Both the position numbers and the translations under genes were made by a program. Below, one piece after another: positions 53,901-63,112 of a stretch of DNA of 64,000 bases. How positions within the stretch are numbered: the first letter of the stretch is position 1; every line of letters starts with the position of its first letter. This DNA is from Streptomyces lateritius (GTDB lineage Bacteria > Actinomycetota > Actinomycetes > Streptomycetales > Streptomycetaceae): assembly GCF_014649715.1 (NCBI RefSeq), contig NZ_BMTO01000009.1, forward strand, positions 235,175 through 299,174, given 5' to 3'. The notes under the pieces are model-generated. The model was given only the letters and a program-made list of their open reading frames with translations. It made no database searches and was not told the origin of the DNA.

Positions 53901-54671
53901 ATGACTGCCGACCACCGTCTGCTGACCGAGAAGGTCGCCCTGATCACCGGCGCCAGCAGCGGAATCGGGGCGGCGGCCGCCCGGGTCTTCGCCCGCGAGG
54001 GCGCCCGGGTGGTTCTCACCGCCCGCCGCGAGGACAAGCTGAAGGCCCTGGTGGCCGACCTGCGCGAGCAGGGCGCGGAGGCGGAGTACGTGGTGGCGGA
54101 CATGACCCGTCGTGCGGACACCGCCGCCGCCGTGGCGCATGCCGTGGAGTCGTACGGACGGCTCGACCTGGCGTTCAACAACGCCGGGTGGGGCACGGGC
54201 CGTGAACCTCTGCACGAGATGGACGACGAGCTCTACGACCGCATCATGGACGTCAACGTGCGCGGGGTCTGGAACTGCCTGCGCGACGAGATCGCCGCGA
54301 TGCTGCCGACCGGCGGCGGCGCGATCGTCAACACCAGCAGCGTCGGCGGGCTGATCGCGACCCCGGTCGCCGCCCCGTACGTCGCCGCCAAGCATGCCGT
54401 CATCGGTCTGACCAGGGCCGCCGCGGCCGAGTACGCGGCCCGGGGCATCCGCGTCAACGCCGTGGCGCCCGGCACGACCAGGACCGAGGTGGTGACCGAG
54501 TGGTTCGCCGCCGTACCGGGGATGGAGGAGGCGCTGCACGCGGCGACCCCGCAGCCGCGCACCGCCGAGCCCGAGGAGATCGCCGAGGCCGCGGCCTGGC
54601 TCTGCAGTGACCGAGCGTCGTTCGTCACCGGTGCGATCATGCCGGTGGACGGCGGCTTCACGATGGTGTGA
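53901..54671 (+). CDS. Short-chain dehydrogenase/reductase
   Basis: A 256-aa classical SDR with cofactor motif TGASSGIG, NNAG, catalytic Ser in NTSSVGG and Tyr-Lys in YVAAKHA. Arg after TA (LTARRE) suggests NADPH. It lies between the HAD gene and the receptor gene in the same direction. In butyrolactone systems an SDR (for example BarS1) reduces the side-chain ketone of the signal, a reasonable guess here. The 123-bp gap from the HAD gene may contain its own promoter. Confidence 0.9.
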   Translation: MTADHRLLTEKVALITGASSGIGAAAARVFAREGARVVLTARREDKLKALVADLREQGAEAEYVVADMTRRADTAAAVAHAVESYGRLDLAFNNAGWGTGREPLHEMDDELYDRIMDVNVRGVWNCLRDEIAAMLPTGGGAIVNTSSVGGLIATPVAAPYVAAKHAVIGLTRAAAAEYAARGIRVNAVAPGTTRTEVVTEWFAAVPGMEEALHAATPQPRTAEPEEIAEAAAWLCSDRASFVTGAIMPVDGGFTMV

Positions 54672-54829
54672 GCCGGATGAGGCCCGGCCGAACGGCCTGC
54701 GTGCGATGTCTTGTGTCCTCTGCACGTATCCGTCCATACTTGCTGTTTTCGACCGTGAAGTGCGAGCGAGCACGGAGCGAGCGCGAGGGCCCCGCGGGGC
54801 ATCGGGCTATGAGAGGGACGTGACCCCCA

Positions 54830-55489
54830 ATGGCGAAGCAGGATCGCGCGATTCGGACGCGCCAGGCGATCTTGGAAGCGGCCGCGACCATCTTCGACGA
54901 GCGTGGTTACGAGGCCGCGAAGCTCACCGACATCCTCCAGTTGGCCCAAGTCACCAAGGGCGCGCTCTACTTCCACTTCGACTCCAAGGAGGACCTCGCG
55001 CACGCGGTGATCGACGCGCAGGTCTCGGCCGCCCCGATGCCGATGCCGCAGGTCTCCAAGATGCAGGAGTTCGTGGACATCGGCATGGTCTTCGCGCACC
55101 GGCTGACCCACGACGGGCTGCTGCGCGGCAGCGTGCGACTCACCCTGGACCAGGGCGGCCACGAGCTCAACCGCAGCGGCCCCTACCGGGAGTGGACCGA
55201 ACTCAATCTTCGGGTGCTCAACGAGGCCAAGGCGTGCGGCGAACTGCTGCCGCACGCCGACCCGCAGGAGGTGGCCCCGCTCGTCGTGGGCTCCTACGCC
55301 GGCCTGAACCTGATGACCCAGGCGCTGGGCAGCAACCGGTCCGAGATGGACCGGTGGGCCTCGGCGCTCTACCGCCACATCCTGCCCAGCATCGCCGTGC
55401 CCGCCGTGCTCGCGATGCTCGACATGGAGCCCGGGCGGGGCGCCAGAGCTCTGGAGGCGGCAGGGGCCGCGGAGGCCGCCGCAGGCTGA
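54830..55489 (+). CDS. ScbR-family gamma-butyrolactone receptor (TetR type)
   Basis: A 219-aa repressor. The N-terminus MAKQDRAIRTRQAILEAAA and HTH end VTKGALYFHFDSKEDLA are hallmarks of ArpA/ScbR receptors. The ligand domain keeps the Trp in PYREWTELNLRVL that contacts butyrolactone in known receptors, favouring a true ligand-binding receptor over a pseudo-receptor. It should bind ARE sites and be released by the signal. No strong ARE is visible just upstream of this gene itself. A terminator follows. Confidence 0.93.
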   Translation: MAKQDRAIRTRQAILEAAATIFDERGYEAAKLTDILQLAQVTKGALYFHFDSKEDLAHAVIDAQVSAAPMPMPQVSKMQEFVDIGMVFAHRLTHDGLLRGSVRLTLDQGGHELNRSGPYREWTELNLRVLNEAKACGELLPHADPQEVAPLVVGSYAGLNLMTQALGSNRSEMDRWASALYRHILPSIAVPAVLAMLDMEPGRGARALEAAGAAEAAAG

Positions 55490-55531
55490 GCGGGGCCGTT
55501 CAGACCTCTTCAGGGCCGCTCTGGAGCTTCA

Positions 55532-55557
55532 AACCATACCCGCCGGACGGTTTTATG
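55532..55557. promoter_or_regulatory. ARE-like site after the receptor gene
   Basis: CATACCCGCC and CGGTTTTATG are spaced as in the ARE consensus (AWAC to CGGTTT register kept). It lies 42 bp after the receptor stop and upstream of a terminator, so its role is less clear than the site at 55724. Confidence 0.4.
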
Positions 55558-55606
55558 CGAATGACACGAACGCGCCATCTTTTCTTCGCCTGAAATCGAC
55601 CTGACA

Positions 55607-55649
55607 AAGCGTACCCGCAGGTCCAGATCCTGGAGTCGCGGGTACGCTT
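55607..55649 (+). terminator. Terminator between receptor and SARP genes
   Basis: 12-bp perfect arms AAGCGTACCCGC and GCGGGTACGCTT, an inner TCCAG/CTGGA stem, and a T-rich tail (TTCTTTG). It separates receptor transcription from the SARP promoter. Confidence 0.8.
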
Positions 55650-55723
55650 CTTTGTGCCGTTCACGGAATCTTGATGACGGCAAATCCCCTCGATCCAGGC
55701 ATTTTTCCCGGTTCTTGCGGCAG

Positions 55724-55749
55724 GAGATTCCATACCCTACGGTTTCTTA
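55724..55749. promoter_or_regulatory. ARE-like site abutting the SARP promoter
   Basis: The right half ACCCTACGGTTTCTTA fits ACY...CGGTTT.TT and ends exactly where the -35 hexamer TTGACA begins (55750). The left half is weak. A bound receptor would occlude RNA polymerase. Confidence 0.55.
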
Positions 55750-55778
55750 TTGACATGCCTCCGGGTCTCTTTTCTAAT
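55750..55778 (+). promoter_or_regulatory. Near-consensus promoter of the SARP gene
   Basis: TTGACA (55750-55755), 17-bp spacer, TCTAAT (55773-55778), 40 bp before the GTG start. The surrounding region is AT-rich for this genome. The 329-bp gap 55490-55818 holds two ARE-like sites, one terminator and this promoter. Confidence 0.7.
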
Positions 55779-55818
55779 CATCCAGGGCCATGCCGCGCAC
55801 AGACACTGAGGGGGCAAA

Positions 55819-56682
55819 GTGGACGTCCGCATCCTGGGGGGACTGTCGGTACGCGAGAACGGGGTGTCGGTCACGCCGACGGCCGCGGCACCGCGGCAGC
55901 TGCTCGCGCTGCTCGCGGCCAATGCGGACCAAGTGGTGCCCGTGACCGTCCTGATGGAGGAGCTGTGGCCGTCCGGGGCGCCACGCGGAGCGCGCGTCGA
56001 ACTCCAGTCCCACATCCTCGATCTACGCGCCTTGATCTCCACGGCGCTGCGCGGCGCCGAGCCCCCGGACCCCGGCGCCGCCTGGCTGGAACGCCACACC
56101 GCGGAGTCCGTGCTCGTCTCGCTCCCCGGCGGTTACCGGCTCGACACCGGCGGGGGCTCCAACGACGCATGGCAGTTCGAACGGGCCGCCGGAGCCGGAT
56201 ACCGGGCCATGGAGGCCGGGGACCTGCAGCGCGCGGCGCGCCGCCTCCAGGAGGCGCTCGCCCTCTGGCACGGCGACCCCTACGCGGGCGTCGCGGCCGG
56301 ACCTCATCTGCGCATGGAGATCGAGCGCCTGGAGGCCTCCCGGCTCAGCGCCCTCGACCAGTGGGTCGAGGCCCAGCTGCGGCTCGGCCGCCACTTCGAG
56401 ATGATCTCCGACCTGGCCGAACTCGTCGCCCAGTACCGCACCAACGAGCCCCTGCACGGCCAGTTCATGGTCGCGCTGCTGCGCTGCGGCCGGCAGGACG
56501 AGGCCCTGGAGGTCTACCAGCGGCTGCGCAACGGCCTGAAGAAGGAGACGGGCATGGAGCCCTCCGCGCGGCTGCGCCGGCTTCAGCGCTCGATCCTGAC
56601 CGTACGGGACGTGGCCCGCCCCGCGTTCGGCCGCCAGACGTCCGTCAGGACCCGTCTCGTACCGGCCGGCTCGGTGGTCTGA
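55819..56682 (+). CDS. SARP-family transcriptional activator
   Basis: A 287-aa Streptomyces antibiotic regulatory protein: N-terminal OmpR-type winged HTH (ILGGLSVRENG to LLALLAANADQVV and LMEELWPSGAPRGA) and a bacterial transcriptional activation domain (LQEALALWHGDPYAGV, YRTNEPLHGQFMVALLRCGR). GTG follows GAGGGGG. The only TTA trinucleotide in the gene is out of frame, so bldA control of this gene is not expected. Its promoter abuts an ARE-like site, so the butyrolactone receptor probably represses it. Target genes may be the following minus-strand cluster or lie outside the window. Confidence 0.93.
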   Translation: MDVRILGGLSVRENGVSVTPTAAAPRQLLALLAANADQVVPVTVLMEELWPSGAPRGARVELQSHILDLRALISTALRGAEPPDPGAAWLERHTAESVLVSLPGGYRLDTGGGSNDAWQFERAAGAGYRAMEAGDLQRAARRLQEALALWHGDPYAGVAAGPHLRMEIERLEASRLSALDQWVEAQLRLGRHFEMISDLAELVAQYRTNEPLHGQFMVALLRCGRQDEALEVYQRLRNGLKKETGMEPSARLRRLQRSILTVRDVARPAFGRQTSVRTRLVPAGSVV

Positions 56683-56722
56683 CCGAGCCGGGCCCGGCGC
56701 CCCCGGTGGACAGAACGGCGGA

Positions 56723-56763
56723 AGAGGAGGGGCGGGACGCCCGAAGCGTCCCGCCCCTCCTCT
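56723..56763. terminator. Strong bidirectional terminator
   Basis: A perfect 18-bp stem with CCGAA loop between the convergent SARP and quinone-reductase genes. Confidence 0.9.
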
Positions 56764-56776
56764 CGTGTCGCGGCCG

Positions 56777-57394
56777 TCAGACGGCGGCGAGGCCCTTCTT
56801 CAGCGCCGTGGCGATCTCGACGGCACGGCGGGTCTGGAACTCGATCGCGGCGAGGTTCTCCCCTGCCACGTTGTTCGCCTCGTTCGCCGAGACACTGCTG
56901 GTGCCGTACGGGTTGCCGTTCGCCGGGGCGAACTGGACCGGGTCCGCGTAGCCGGGCGCCACGATGACCGCCCCCCAGTGGTAGAAGGTGTTGTTCAGCG
57001 CGAGCAGCGTCGACTCCTGGCCGCCGTGCGCGGTCGAGGTCGAGGTGAACGCCGAGGCGACCTTGTTGACGAGCTTGCCCTGCGCCCACAGGCCACCGGT
57101 GGTGTCGATGAACTGCTTGATCTGCGCGGCCGGCAGGCCGAAGCGGGTCGGCGTGCCGATCAGCACGACGTCCGCCCACTCCAGGTCCTCGGGCGAGGCG
57201 ATCTCGATGTCACGGGTGGCCTGGACGTGCTCGGCCCACTCCGCCTTCGTGTCGATCACCGACTGCGGGGCCAGCTCCGCCACCTTCCGCAGCCGCACCT
57301 CCGCACCGGCCTTCTCCGCGGCGTTCGCGGCGGCGGTGGCCAGCGCGTGCACATTGCCGGTCGACGAGTAGTAGATGACAGCGACGTTGGTCAT
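56777..57394 (-). CDS. NAD(P)H:quinone oxidoreductase, WrbA/flavodoxin-like
   Basis: A 205-aa FMN protein. The FMN phosphate loop is YYSSTGNVHALA, and the IGTPTRFGLPAAQIKQFIDTTG block is the WrbA signature. It catalyses two-electron quinone reduction, protecting against redox cycling or tailoring aromatic polyketides. ATG start; downstream of the NAT gene in the same direction (140-bp gap). Confidence 0.92.
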   Translation of the reverse strand: MTNVAVIYYSSTGNVHALATAAANAAEKAGAEVRLRKVAELAPQSVIDTKAEWAEHVQATRDIEIASPEDLEWADVVLIGTPTRFGLPAAQIKQFIDTTGGLWAQGKLVNKVASAFTSTSTAHGGQESTLLALNNTFYHWGAVIVAPGYADPVQFAPANGNPYGTSSVSANEANNVAGENLAAIEFQTRRAVEIATALKKGLAAV

Positions 57395-57534
57395 GACAGA
57401 CCTGCTCCTTGGCTTCGGACGACGGGGGGAAGAGCGGGCCGCGGCCACGGCCTGGGCCCGTCGCGACCTTCTCCGAACGGCATGGCGGCGCTCCACGGGC
57501 CCGGGGAAAGTCCGTCAAGTCCGGCCCCCGGTTG

Positions 57535-58395
57535 TCACTTTCCGGCGAAGAACCGCAGCAGGGCCCGCTCGTCCTCGTCGTTCAGTTCGACTCCGAACAG
57601 CTCGTCGAGCGCGCACACCGTCTCCGCCGCGCTCAGCTCACGCCGCTCGACGCGTCCGTCCGCGTACTGGATCTCCAGCGACTTGTCCCGCAGCAGCCGG
57701 CGCTCCTTCTCCGTCTCCTTCTGCGCGACGAGCTGACCGACGAACGGCGACCCCGGGCGGGTGGAGGAGAGATAGTGCGCCGCCTCGAAGTCGATCCGGA
57801 ACTGCGGCTCCTGACGGAAGGAGTACATGCCGAACCAGCCGCCGTCCCCGTCCGGGATCTCCACGACCCAGTCGGGACCCTGGGCCACCAGGCGCCAGGT
57901 CCAGTCGGCGACCGACGACGTCGCACCGTCCTCCAGCGGCAGCGCCTCCATCAGCCCGCTGTAGCCGTACCCGGCGTCGGCCAGCCACACCCGGTCGTCG
58001 GCGCGCACCAGCAGCACCGTGTGCGTACGGAAGCGGCGGCGGGTCTCGCCCTGCCGGATGCGGGCGAGCAGCCGGGTCACCGGGAAGCCGAGCCGGTCCA
58101 GGGCGGCGGCCAGCAGCAGGTTGTTCTCGTAGCAGTAGCCACCGCGCCCCGCCCGTACCAACTTCTCCTGGATCCGGTCCAGATCGAGCGAGACCGTGCG
58201 CCCCAGCGCGATGTCGACGTTCTCGAAGGCGATCGCGGACATGTGGCCGCGCAGGACGCGGTGCAGGGTGTCCGCGGTGGGGGTGCGGGGGCCGGTGAAG
58301 CCGATCCGGCCCAGATAGGCGTCGAGGTCGAGGCGGTCGCTCTGCCACTCCGGATCGGTCTCGACCGTCACGGGCAGGCCGTACGTTCCCAGCAT
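57535..58395 (-). CDS. nat: Arylamine N-acetyltransferase family protein
   Basis: A 286-aa cytoplasmic enzyme with a papain-like triad: Cys in RAGRGGYCYENN, His in RFRTHTVLLV, Asp in VWLADAGYG. It moves acetyl from acetyl-CoA to aromatic amines or hydrazines; relatives (RifF) close ansamycin macrolactams. Length is right for NAT. AAGGAG precedes the ATG. No PKS or AHBA genes are present here, so a general NAT is the safer call. Confidence 0.92.
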   Translation of the reverse strand: MLGTYGLPVTVETDPEWQSDRLDLDAYLGRIGFTGPRTPTADTLHRVLRGHMSAIAFENVDIALGRTVSLDLDRIQEKLVRAGRGGYCYENNLLLAAALDRLGFPVTRLLARIRQGETRRRFRTHTVLLVRADDRVWLADAGYGYSGLMEALPLEDGATSSVADWTWRLVAQGPDWVVEIPDGDGGWFGMYSFRQEPQFRIDFEAAHYLSSTRPGSPFVGQLVAQKETEKERRLLRDKSLEIQYADGRVERRELSAAETVCALDELFGVELNDEDERALLRFFAGK

Positions 58396-58426
58396 GAGGT
58401 CTCCTTGGGCTCTGGCTCTTGCTCTG

Positions 58427-59296
58427 TCAGATGCGGTGCGGGTCGTCGTCCCGCAGCAGCTCGGGAGGGATGGTGTCCGGGCAGACGGTCCCCTCGGCGG
58501 CCGGTGACGCGGACGCGTCCGGGGGAAGGGAGGGGTCCAGCGATACGGGAGGGGCCGGCGCCCTCAGAGCCGCGGCGAGGGCGGCCGCGAGCGCCGCGCC
58601 GAGGACCGGACCGATCAGATACGCGGCCAGGAAGCCGAAGTTCCCCGCCCACAGCGCGGGCCCGAACTGCCGCGCCGGGTTGACCGAGCCGCCCGAGAGC
58701 GGCCCGAGGATCATGATGAAACCGCTGATGCACAGCCCGACCACGCCCGGGATCAGCCACTCCCAGCGCGGCCTGAGCAGCAGCGCGGCCACCAGTGTCA
58801 TACAGATCAGCTGGCCCACCGTCTCGGCGGTCAGCACGCCCCAGAACCCCCAGCCGGGCTGTGGCGCCACCGCCGCCCAGCCGACCTGGGGCAGCCCCAC
58901 GGGCGCGCCCCATACCAGCCGGGCCAGACCGACGCCGGCCACGGCCCCGGTCATCTGCGCCAGACAGAACGGCAGCACGTCCCGGCCGGGGAAGACCCGC
59001 AGCATCCACAGCCCGATGCTCACCGAGGGGTTCATGTGCCCCGCCGTCTTGCGGGACATCGAGTAGTGGATGATCACCGTGTTCACGACGCCGAAGAAGA
59101 TGCCGAGCGCGACGAACGCCGCCCGCCCCTTCAGGACCGACCCGAGCGGCGCGTCCGGAGCGAAGATCCAGCGGGAGGTGGTGACGATCAGGAAGAGGAT
59201 CCCCGCCGTGATCAGGAACTCCAGGACGACGGTGCGGGCGCGCGGCGAGAGGTACGCGGGCCGGCGTGCGGCGCGGTGACGACTCCTGTGGGTCAT
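58427..59296 (-). CDS. MIP/aquaporin-family channel
   Basis: A 289-aa membrane protein with six helices. The pore loops are GHMNPSVSIG (NPS in place of the first NPA) and GGSVNPARQFGP (canonical). A Pro/Ala-rich cytoplasmic tail of ~60 residues ends the protein. It conducts water, glycerol or another small neutral solute. GGGAGC ribosome site with ATG 59296. It starts 31 bp before the NAT gene, so the two are probably co-transcribed. Confidence 0.9.
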   Translation of the reverse strand: MTHRSRHRAARRPAYLSPRARTVVLEFLITAGILFLIVTTSRWIFAPDAPLGSVLKGRAAFVALGIFFGVVNTVIIHYSMSRKTAGHMNPSVSIGLWMLRVFPGRDVLPFCLAQMTGAVAGVGLARLVWGAPVGLPQVGWAAVAPQPGWGFWGVLTAETVGQLICMTLVAALLLRPRWEWLIPGVVGLCISGFIMILGPLSGGSVNPARQFGPALWAGNFGFLAAYLIGPVLGAALAAALAAALRAPAPPVSLDPSLPPDASASPAAEGTVCPDTIPPELLRDDDPHRI

Positions 59297-59426
59297 GGTG
59301 ACCAGCTCCCAGCTGCGATGCGGTTGGAACAGGTGGTGCGGGTGGTACGGGGCGTACACATGCGTCCGCGGCGCCGCGCACGGCCCGAAGGCCGCGCACG
59401 ACGCCGCAGTGGGGCGAACGTGCAGG

Positions 59427-61283
59427 TCAGAGCTCGATGCGTACCTGATATGCGAGCGCCCAGGCGTTGAACTCCACCAGCCGCTCCATCACCGCCCGTG
59501 TCCCCCAGAGCCCGCCGAGCGCCGCGTACTCCTCCAGCGGTTTGTCGAGGAGTTTCTGGATCCCCTCGCGCGGGACGAGCCGCAGCACCGGCGCGTCCTC
59601 GGCGAGCAGCTCCTCGACCTTGGCGCGCAGTGCGGTGACGTACTCGACGTCCTGCGTGGAGGGGTACGGGCTCTTCTTGCGCTCGAGCACCGACTGGGGC
59701 AGCACGTGCGCGGCGGCCGCGCGCAGCAGGCTCTTCTCCCGGCCGTCGAAGTTCTTCATCTCCCACGGCACGTTGTAGACGTACTCGACGAGCCGGTGGT
59801 CGGTGAACGGGACCCGGACCTCCAGGCTGGTGGACATCGAGATCCGGTCCTTGCGGTCCAGCAGGAACTTCTCCCAGTGCGTGATGTTGAGCCAGGTCAG
59901 CTCCTTCATCCGCTCCTCGTGCCGGGAGTCGCCGGCCAGACGCGGCACCGCCTCCAGGGACTCGGCGTAGCGCCGCTTGACGTACTCCTCCATGGAGAGC
60001 CGGTCCCAGAGCCCGATCTCCTTGATGGTGTCCAGGCCGCCGAGCCGCCGCCAGGCGTCGTACCAGGGGAAGGTGTCCCCGTTCACGGCCTCCTCGTCGA
60101 AGAACCAGTTGTAGCCGCCGAAGATCTCGTCGGCCGCCTCGCCCGAGAGCGCCACGGTGACGCGCTCCTTGAGCGCCTTGCACAGGTGGTACAGCGAGTG
60201 CTCCATGTCCCCGGTGGAGACCGGCAGATCCTGGGCGCGCAGCACGGCGGCGCGGACGTCCTCGTCGAGGATGTCGGTGTTCTCCAGCTCCACGATGACG
60301 TGCTCGGCGCCCGCGTGCTTCGCCACGTCGACGGCGTAGGGGGTGTCCGGGTCCATCCAGATGCCGTTGTCGCGGAAGGTCTCGCCGTGGTCCTTGAAGT
60401 CGACCGAGAAGGCGGTGATCCGCTCGTCGGAGCCCTGGTCGCGCAGCACCTTGGCGGCGAGCGCGGTCACGGCACTGGAGTCGAGGCCGCCGGAGAGCAG
60501 TGTGCCGACCTTCACATCGGCGATGAGCTGCCGCTCGATGATGTCCTCGAGCAGTTCGCGGACGGTCGCGATGGTGGTGTCGAGGTCGTCCGTGTGCGGA
60601 AGGGCCTGGAGCGTCCAGTACGTCCTGGTCGTCGTGCCGGCCCGGGAGAAGCGGACGGACGTGCCGGGCACCACCTCGCGCATGCCCTTGAAGACGGCGT
60701 GGCCGGGGGTGTTGATGATGGCGAAGATCTCCGCCAGACCCTCGGCGTCGACGACTGCCTCCGCCTCCGGGTGGGCCAGGATCGACTTCGGCTCGGAGCC
60801 GAAGAGGACGCCGTCGGAGGTGGGGTAGTAGTAGAGCGGCTTGACGCCCATCCGGTCGCGGACCAGGAGGAGTTCCTCGGTGCGCGGGTCCCAGATGGCG
60901 AGCGCGTACATGCCGTTGAGCCGCTCGGCGAACTCCTCGCCCCACTCCAGATAGGCGTGCAGCACCACCTCGGTGTCGGACGCGGTACGGAAGGTGTGTC
61001 CCAGTTGGGCGAGTTCGGCCTTCAGCTCGCGGAAGTTGTAGACCTCACCGGTGTAGACGAGGACGGGCTGCCCGTCGTCACCGGGGACGGCGTGCATGGG
61101 CTGCTTGCCGTTCTCCAGGTCGATGATGGAGAGCCGGCGGTGGCCGAGGGCGGCGTGGCGGGAGAGCCAGATACCGCCGTCGTCCGGGCCCCGGCACTCC
61201 AGGGTCCGGGTCATGGCATCGGCGGTGTCGCCGCCGAGTGTCAGGTCGCGGTCGTAGGCGACCCAGCCGGTGAGTCCGCACAT
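59427..61283 (-). CDS. asnB: Glutamine-hydrolysing asparagine synthetase
   Basis: A 618-aa enzyme making asparagine (or another amide) from Asp, Gln and ATP. The N-terminal class-II glutaminase starts MCG, with Cys2 as nucleophile, and RGPDDGGIW follows. The synthetase domain has the PP-loop LLSGGLDSSAVTA and the ALSGEAADEIFGGY block. Full length. OxyD-type amidotransferases of polyketide clusters are the same family, so a specialised amide-forming role is possible. It precedes the aquaporin-like gene by 130 bp. Confidence 0.93.
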   Translation of the reverse strand: MCGLTGWVAYDRDLTLGGDTADAMTRTLECRGPDDGGIWLSRHAALGHRRLSIIDLENGKQPMHAVPGDDGQPVLVYTGEVYNFRELKAELAQLGHTFRTASDTEVVLHAYLEWGEEFAERLNGMYALAIWDPRTEELLLVRDRMGVKPLYYYPTSDGVLFGSEPKSILAHPEAEAVVDAEGLAEIFAIINTPGHAVFKGMREVVPGTSVRFSRAGTTTRTYWTLQALPHTDDLDTTIATVRELLEDIIERQLIADVKVGTLLSGGLDSSAVTALAAKVLRDQGSDERITAFSVDFKDHGETFRDNGIWMDPDTPYAVDVAKHAGAEHVIVELENTDILDEDVRAAVLRAQDLPVSTGDMEHSLYHLCKALKERVTVALSGEAADEIFGGYNWFFDEEAVNGDTFPWYDAWRRLGGLDTIKEIGLWDRLSMEEYVKRRYAESLEAVPRLAGDSRHEERMKELTWLNITHWEKFLLDRKDRISMSTSLEVRVPFTDHRLVEYVYNVPWEMKNFDGREKSLLRAAAAHVLPQSVLERKKSPYPSTQDVEYVTALRAKVEELLAEDAPVLRLVPREGIQKLLDKPLEEYAALGGLWGTRAVMERLVEFNAWALAYQVRIEL

Positions 61284-61345
61284 GGCGCCTCAGGTCCTTT
61301 CTCGAATGATCAGCAGATGGCGGGATGGCGGGATGTACGGAGGAG

Positions 61346-63112
61346 TCAGGGGCGGGAGGCCGTGGGCGCGGGTGCCTCGGGCGAGAGACGGGCCGGAGCC
61401 GCCGCGGGCTTCGGGACCGGCACCCAGCCGGCGGTGTCCCAGTACGCGAGCTGACGCAGCGCCGAGCGCTCGCCGATCCGGGCCACCCGCTCCCCGCCGA
61501 GGATCAGCGTGGAGGGCCGGTCCGGCGAGAACCGGGGCACGGCGGGCGCGTTCGGGCTGCTCGGTGCCCGGCCGCGGGCGAAGGAGGCGATCAGGTCGAT
61601 GAAGGTGTCCGAGACCAGGCGCTCCAGGGGGCCGTCGCCGTAGTGCGGGGCGTTCACCGCGGAGCCGTAGGTGCCGAAGAGGAACTTGGACGTCGCCTCG
61701 TGCGGGGTGCCGGTCAGCGGCGGGGCGACCGGGTGCGCGAACTCCATCAGATAGCTGGGTACCCCGGGCCGCTCCCGCGCCTGCCGTTCGGCGAGCCGGG
61801 TGATCTGGTAGCGGAAGAGGCTGTCCCCCCATATCGCGCCCCAGATCGACACGGGGTCCTGCGGCAGTCCGTCGATGGCGGCGGCCCGGCGGTACGCGGA
61901 GACCGCCGCGTCCACCTCGGTGTCGGCGACGTGGACCGCGCCCTTGTGGAGCACCGCCCGGACGGCGGTGCGCAGGCTCTCGTCGTCGGTGGGATGAGGG
62001 CCGGGGAAGGGGTAGCCCGGACCGGTGGTGAAGAAGGTGCCCTCGGTCCGGCCGTAGATCGCCAGGGTGGGAAGGTCCGGGGTGGGCAGCTCGAAGTCGT
62101 GGCCGAGCATCCAGCGGTCGTCGACGACCGGGCCCTGGTACTCCCGCCAGGTGGTGACCTCGCGGTCGGTGGGACTGCCCGAGAAGATCTTCTCCCAGGT
62201 CTCCTTCAACCGGTCCGCCGGGACGGTGCGCAGACCCCGGACGGTGGTGCCGAGCTTGCGGGCCACCAGTTCGAAGACCCGATGGGAGTCCTCCCGGCTC
62301 ATCGAACTGGCCGGTTCCCACACGTGCTTCACGCTGATCGGGACGATCCGCCGCACGGTCCCGCGCAGCTCGGGGAGGAGTCCGAGCTGCCAGGTGGAGG
62401 AGCCGCCGGCGGAGGTGCCGACGAGCGTGATGTTCTCCGGGTCGCCGCCGAAGGCCGCCGCGTTGCGGCGCACCCAGTGCAGCAGCGCCACCTGGTCCTG
62501 CAGGCCCCAGTTGGAGTACCCGCCGGTGCGCTCGTCGAGGAGATCCTCATGTAGGCCCCAACCGAGGGCGCCCAGGCGGTAGTTGAAGGTGACGACGACC
62601 ATGTCGCCGTGGGAGGCGGGGCGCGCGCCGTCGAAGTCCGGCTCACTGCCGGCGCCCAGGAACCAGCCGCCGCCGTGGATGTAGACGACGACGGGCCGGG
62701 AGCCGCCGGTGTCCGGTGTCCAGACGTTCGCGTACAGGCTGTCCTCGCTGGAGCCCGGCAGATACGACTGGTACGAGACGGGCGCGAACGCTGTGGCGTC
62801 CCGTACCCCGGTCCACGGGGTGACCGGGCGCGGCGAGCGGTAGCGCAGCGCGCCGACCGGGGGAGCGGCGTAGGGGACCCCGCGGAAGACGGACAGACCG
62901 CCGCTCCGCTCGCCCCTGACCAGGCCGCCGCCGACGCGGGTGACCACGCCGGTGGTCTCCTCGGGGGAGGTGGCCGCCTCCCTGGTGGACGCGGTGCCGG
63001 CCGCGGCGGCGCCCGGCACGGTCACCGCGGTCGCCACCGCTGCGGCGGCCGCGACGACCGTACGTCTCCGTGGCATATGTGGCGGCTCATGTCCAACTCC
63101 CGACCGGTCCAT
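61346..63112 (-). CDS. Secreted type-B carboxylesterase
   Basis: A 588-aa extracellular esterase of the cholinesterase-like fold. The N-terminal region has an RRR-led hydrophobic signal (PRRRTVVAAAAAVATAVTV), possibly Tat. The oxyanion loop is YIHGGGWFLG, the nucleophile Ser is in LVGTSAGGSS, and FRGVPYAAPPVG is the family start. ATG 63112 has GGGGAG 8 nt upstream; ATG 63076 would give a shorter signal. It is 62 bp upstream of asnB in the same direction. Confidence 0.9.
   Translation of the reverse strand: MDRSGVGHEPPHMPRRRTVVAAAAAVATAVTVPGAAAAGTASTREAATSPEETTGVVTRVGGGLVRGERSGGLSVFRGVPYAAPPVGALRYRSPRPVTPWTGVRDATAFAPVSYQSYLPGSSEDSLYANVWTPDTGGSRPVVVYIHGGGWFLGAGSEPDFDGARPASHGDMVVVTFNYRLGALGWGLHEDLLDERTGGYSNWGLQDQVALLHWVRRNAAAFGGDPENITLVGTSAGGSSTWQLGLLPELRGTVRRIVPISVKHVWEPASSMSREDSHRVFELVARKLGTTVRGLRTVPADRLKETWEKIFSGSPTDREVTTWREYQGPVVDDRWMLGHDFELPTPDLPTLAIYGRTEGTFFTTGPGYPFPGPHPTDDESLRTAVRAVLHKGAVHVADTEVDAAVSAYRRAAAIDGLPQDPVSIWGAIWGDSLFRYQITRLAERQARERPGVPSYLMEFAHPVAPPLTGTPHEATSKFLFGTYGSAVNAPHYGDGPLERLVSDTFIDLIASFARGRAPSSPNAPAVPRFSPDRPSTLILGGERVARIGERSALRQLAYWDTAGWVPVPKPAAAPARLSPEAPAPTASRP

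Noticed and set aside
54700..54829. ARE-like operator for receptor autoregulation
   Set aside because: A GTAT-N6-ATAC inverted repeat occurs around 54726-54740 but does not keep the AWAC/CGGTTT register of the ARE consensus, so I did not call it.
57535..58395. Ansamycin amide synthase (RifF-type)
   Set aside because: No polyketide synthase or AHBA genes in the window; full NAT motifs fit a general arylamine N-acetyltransferase.
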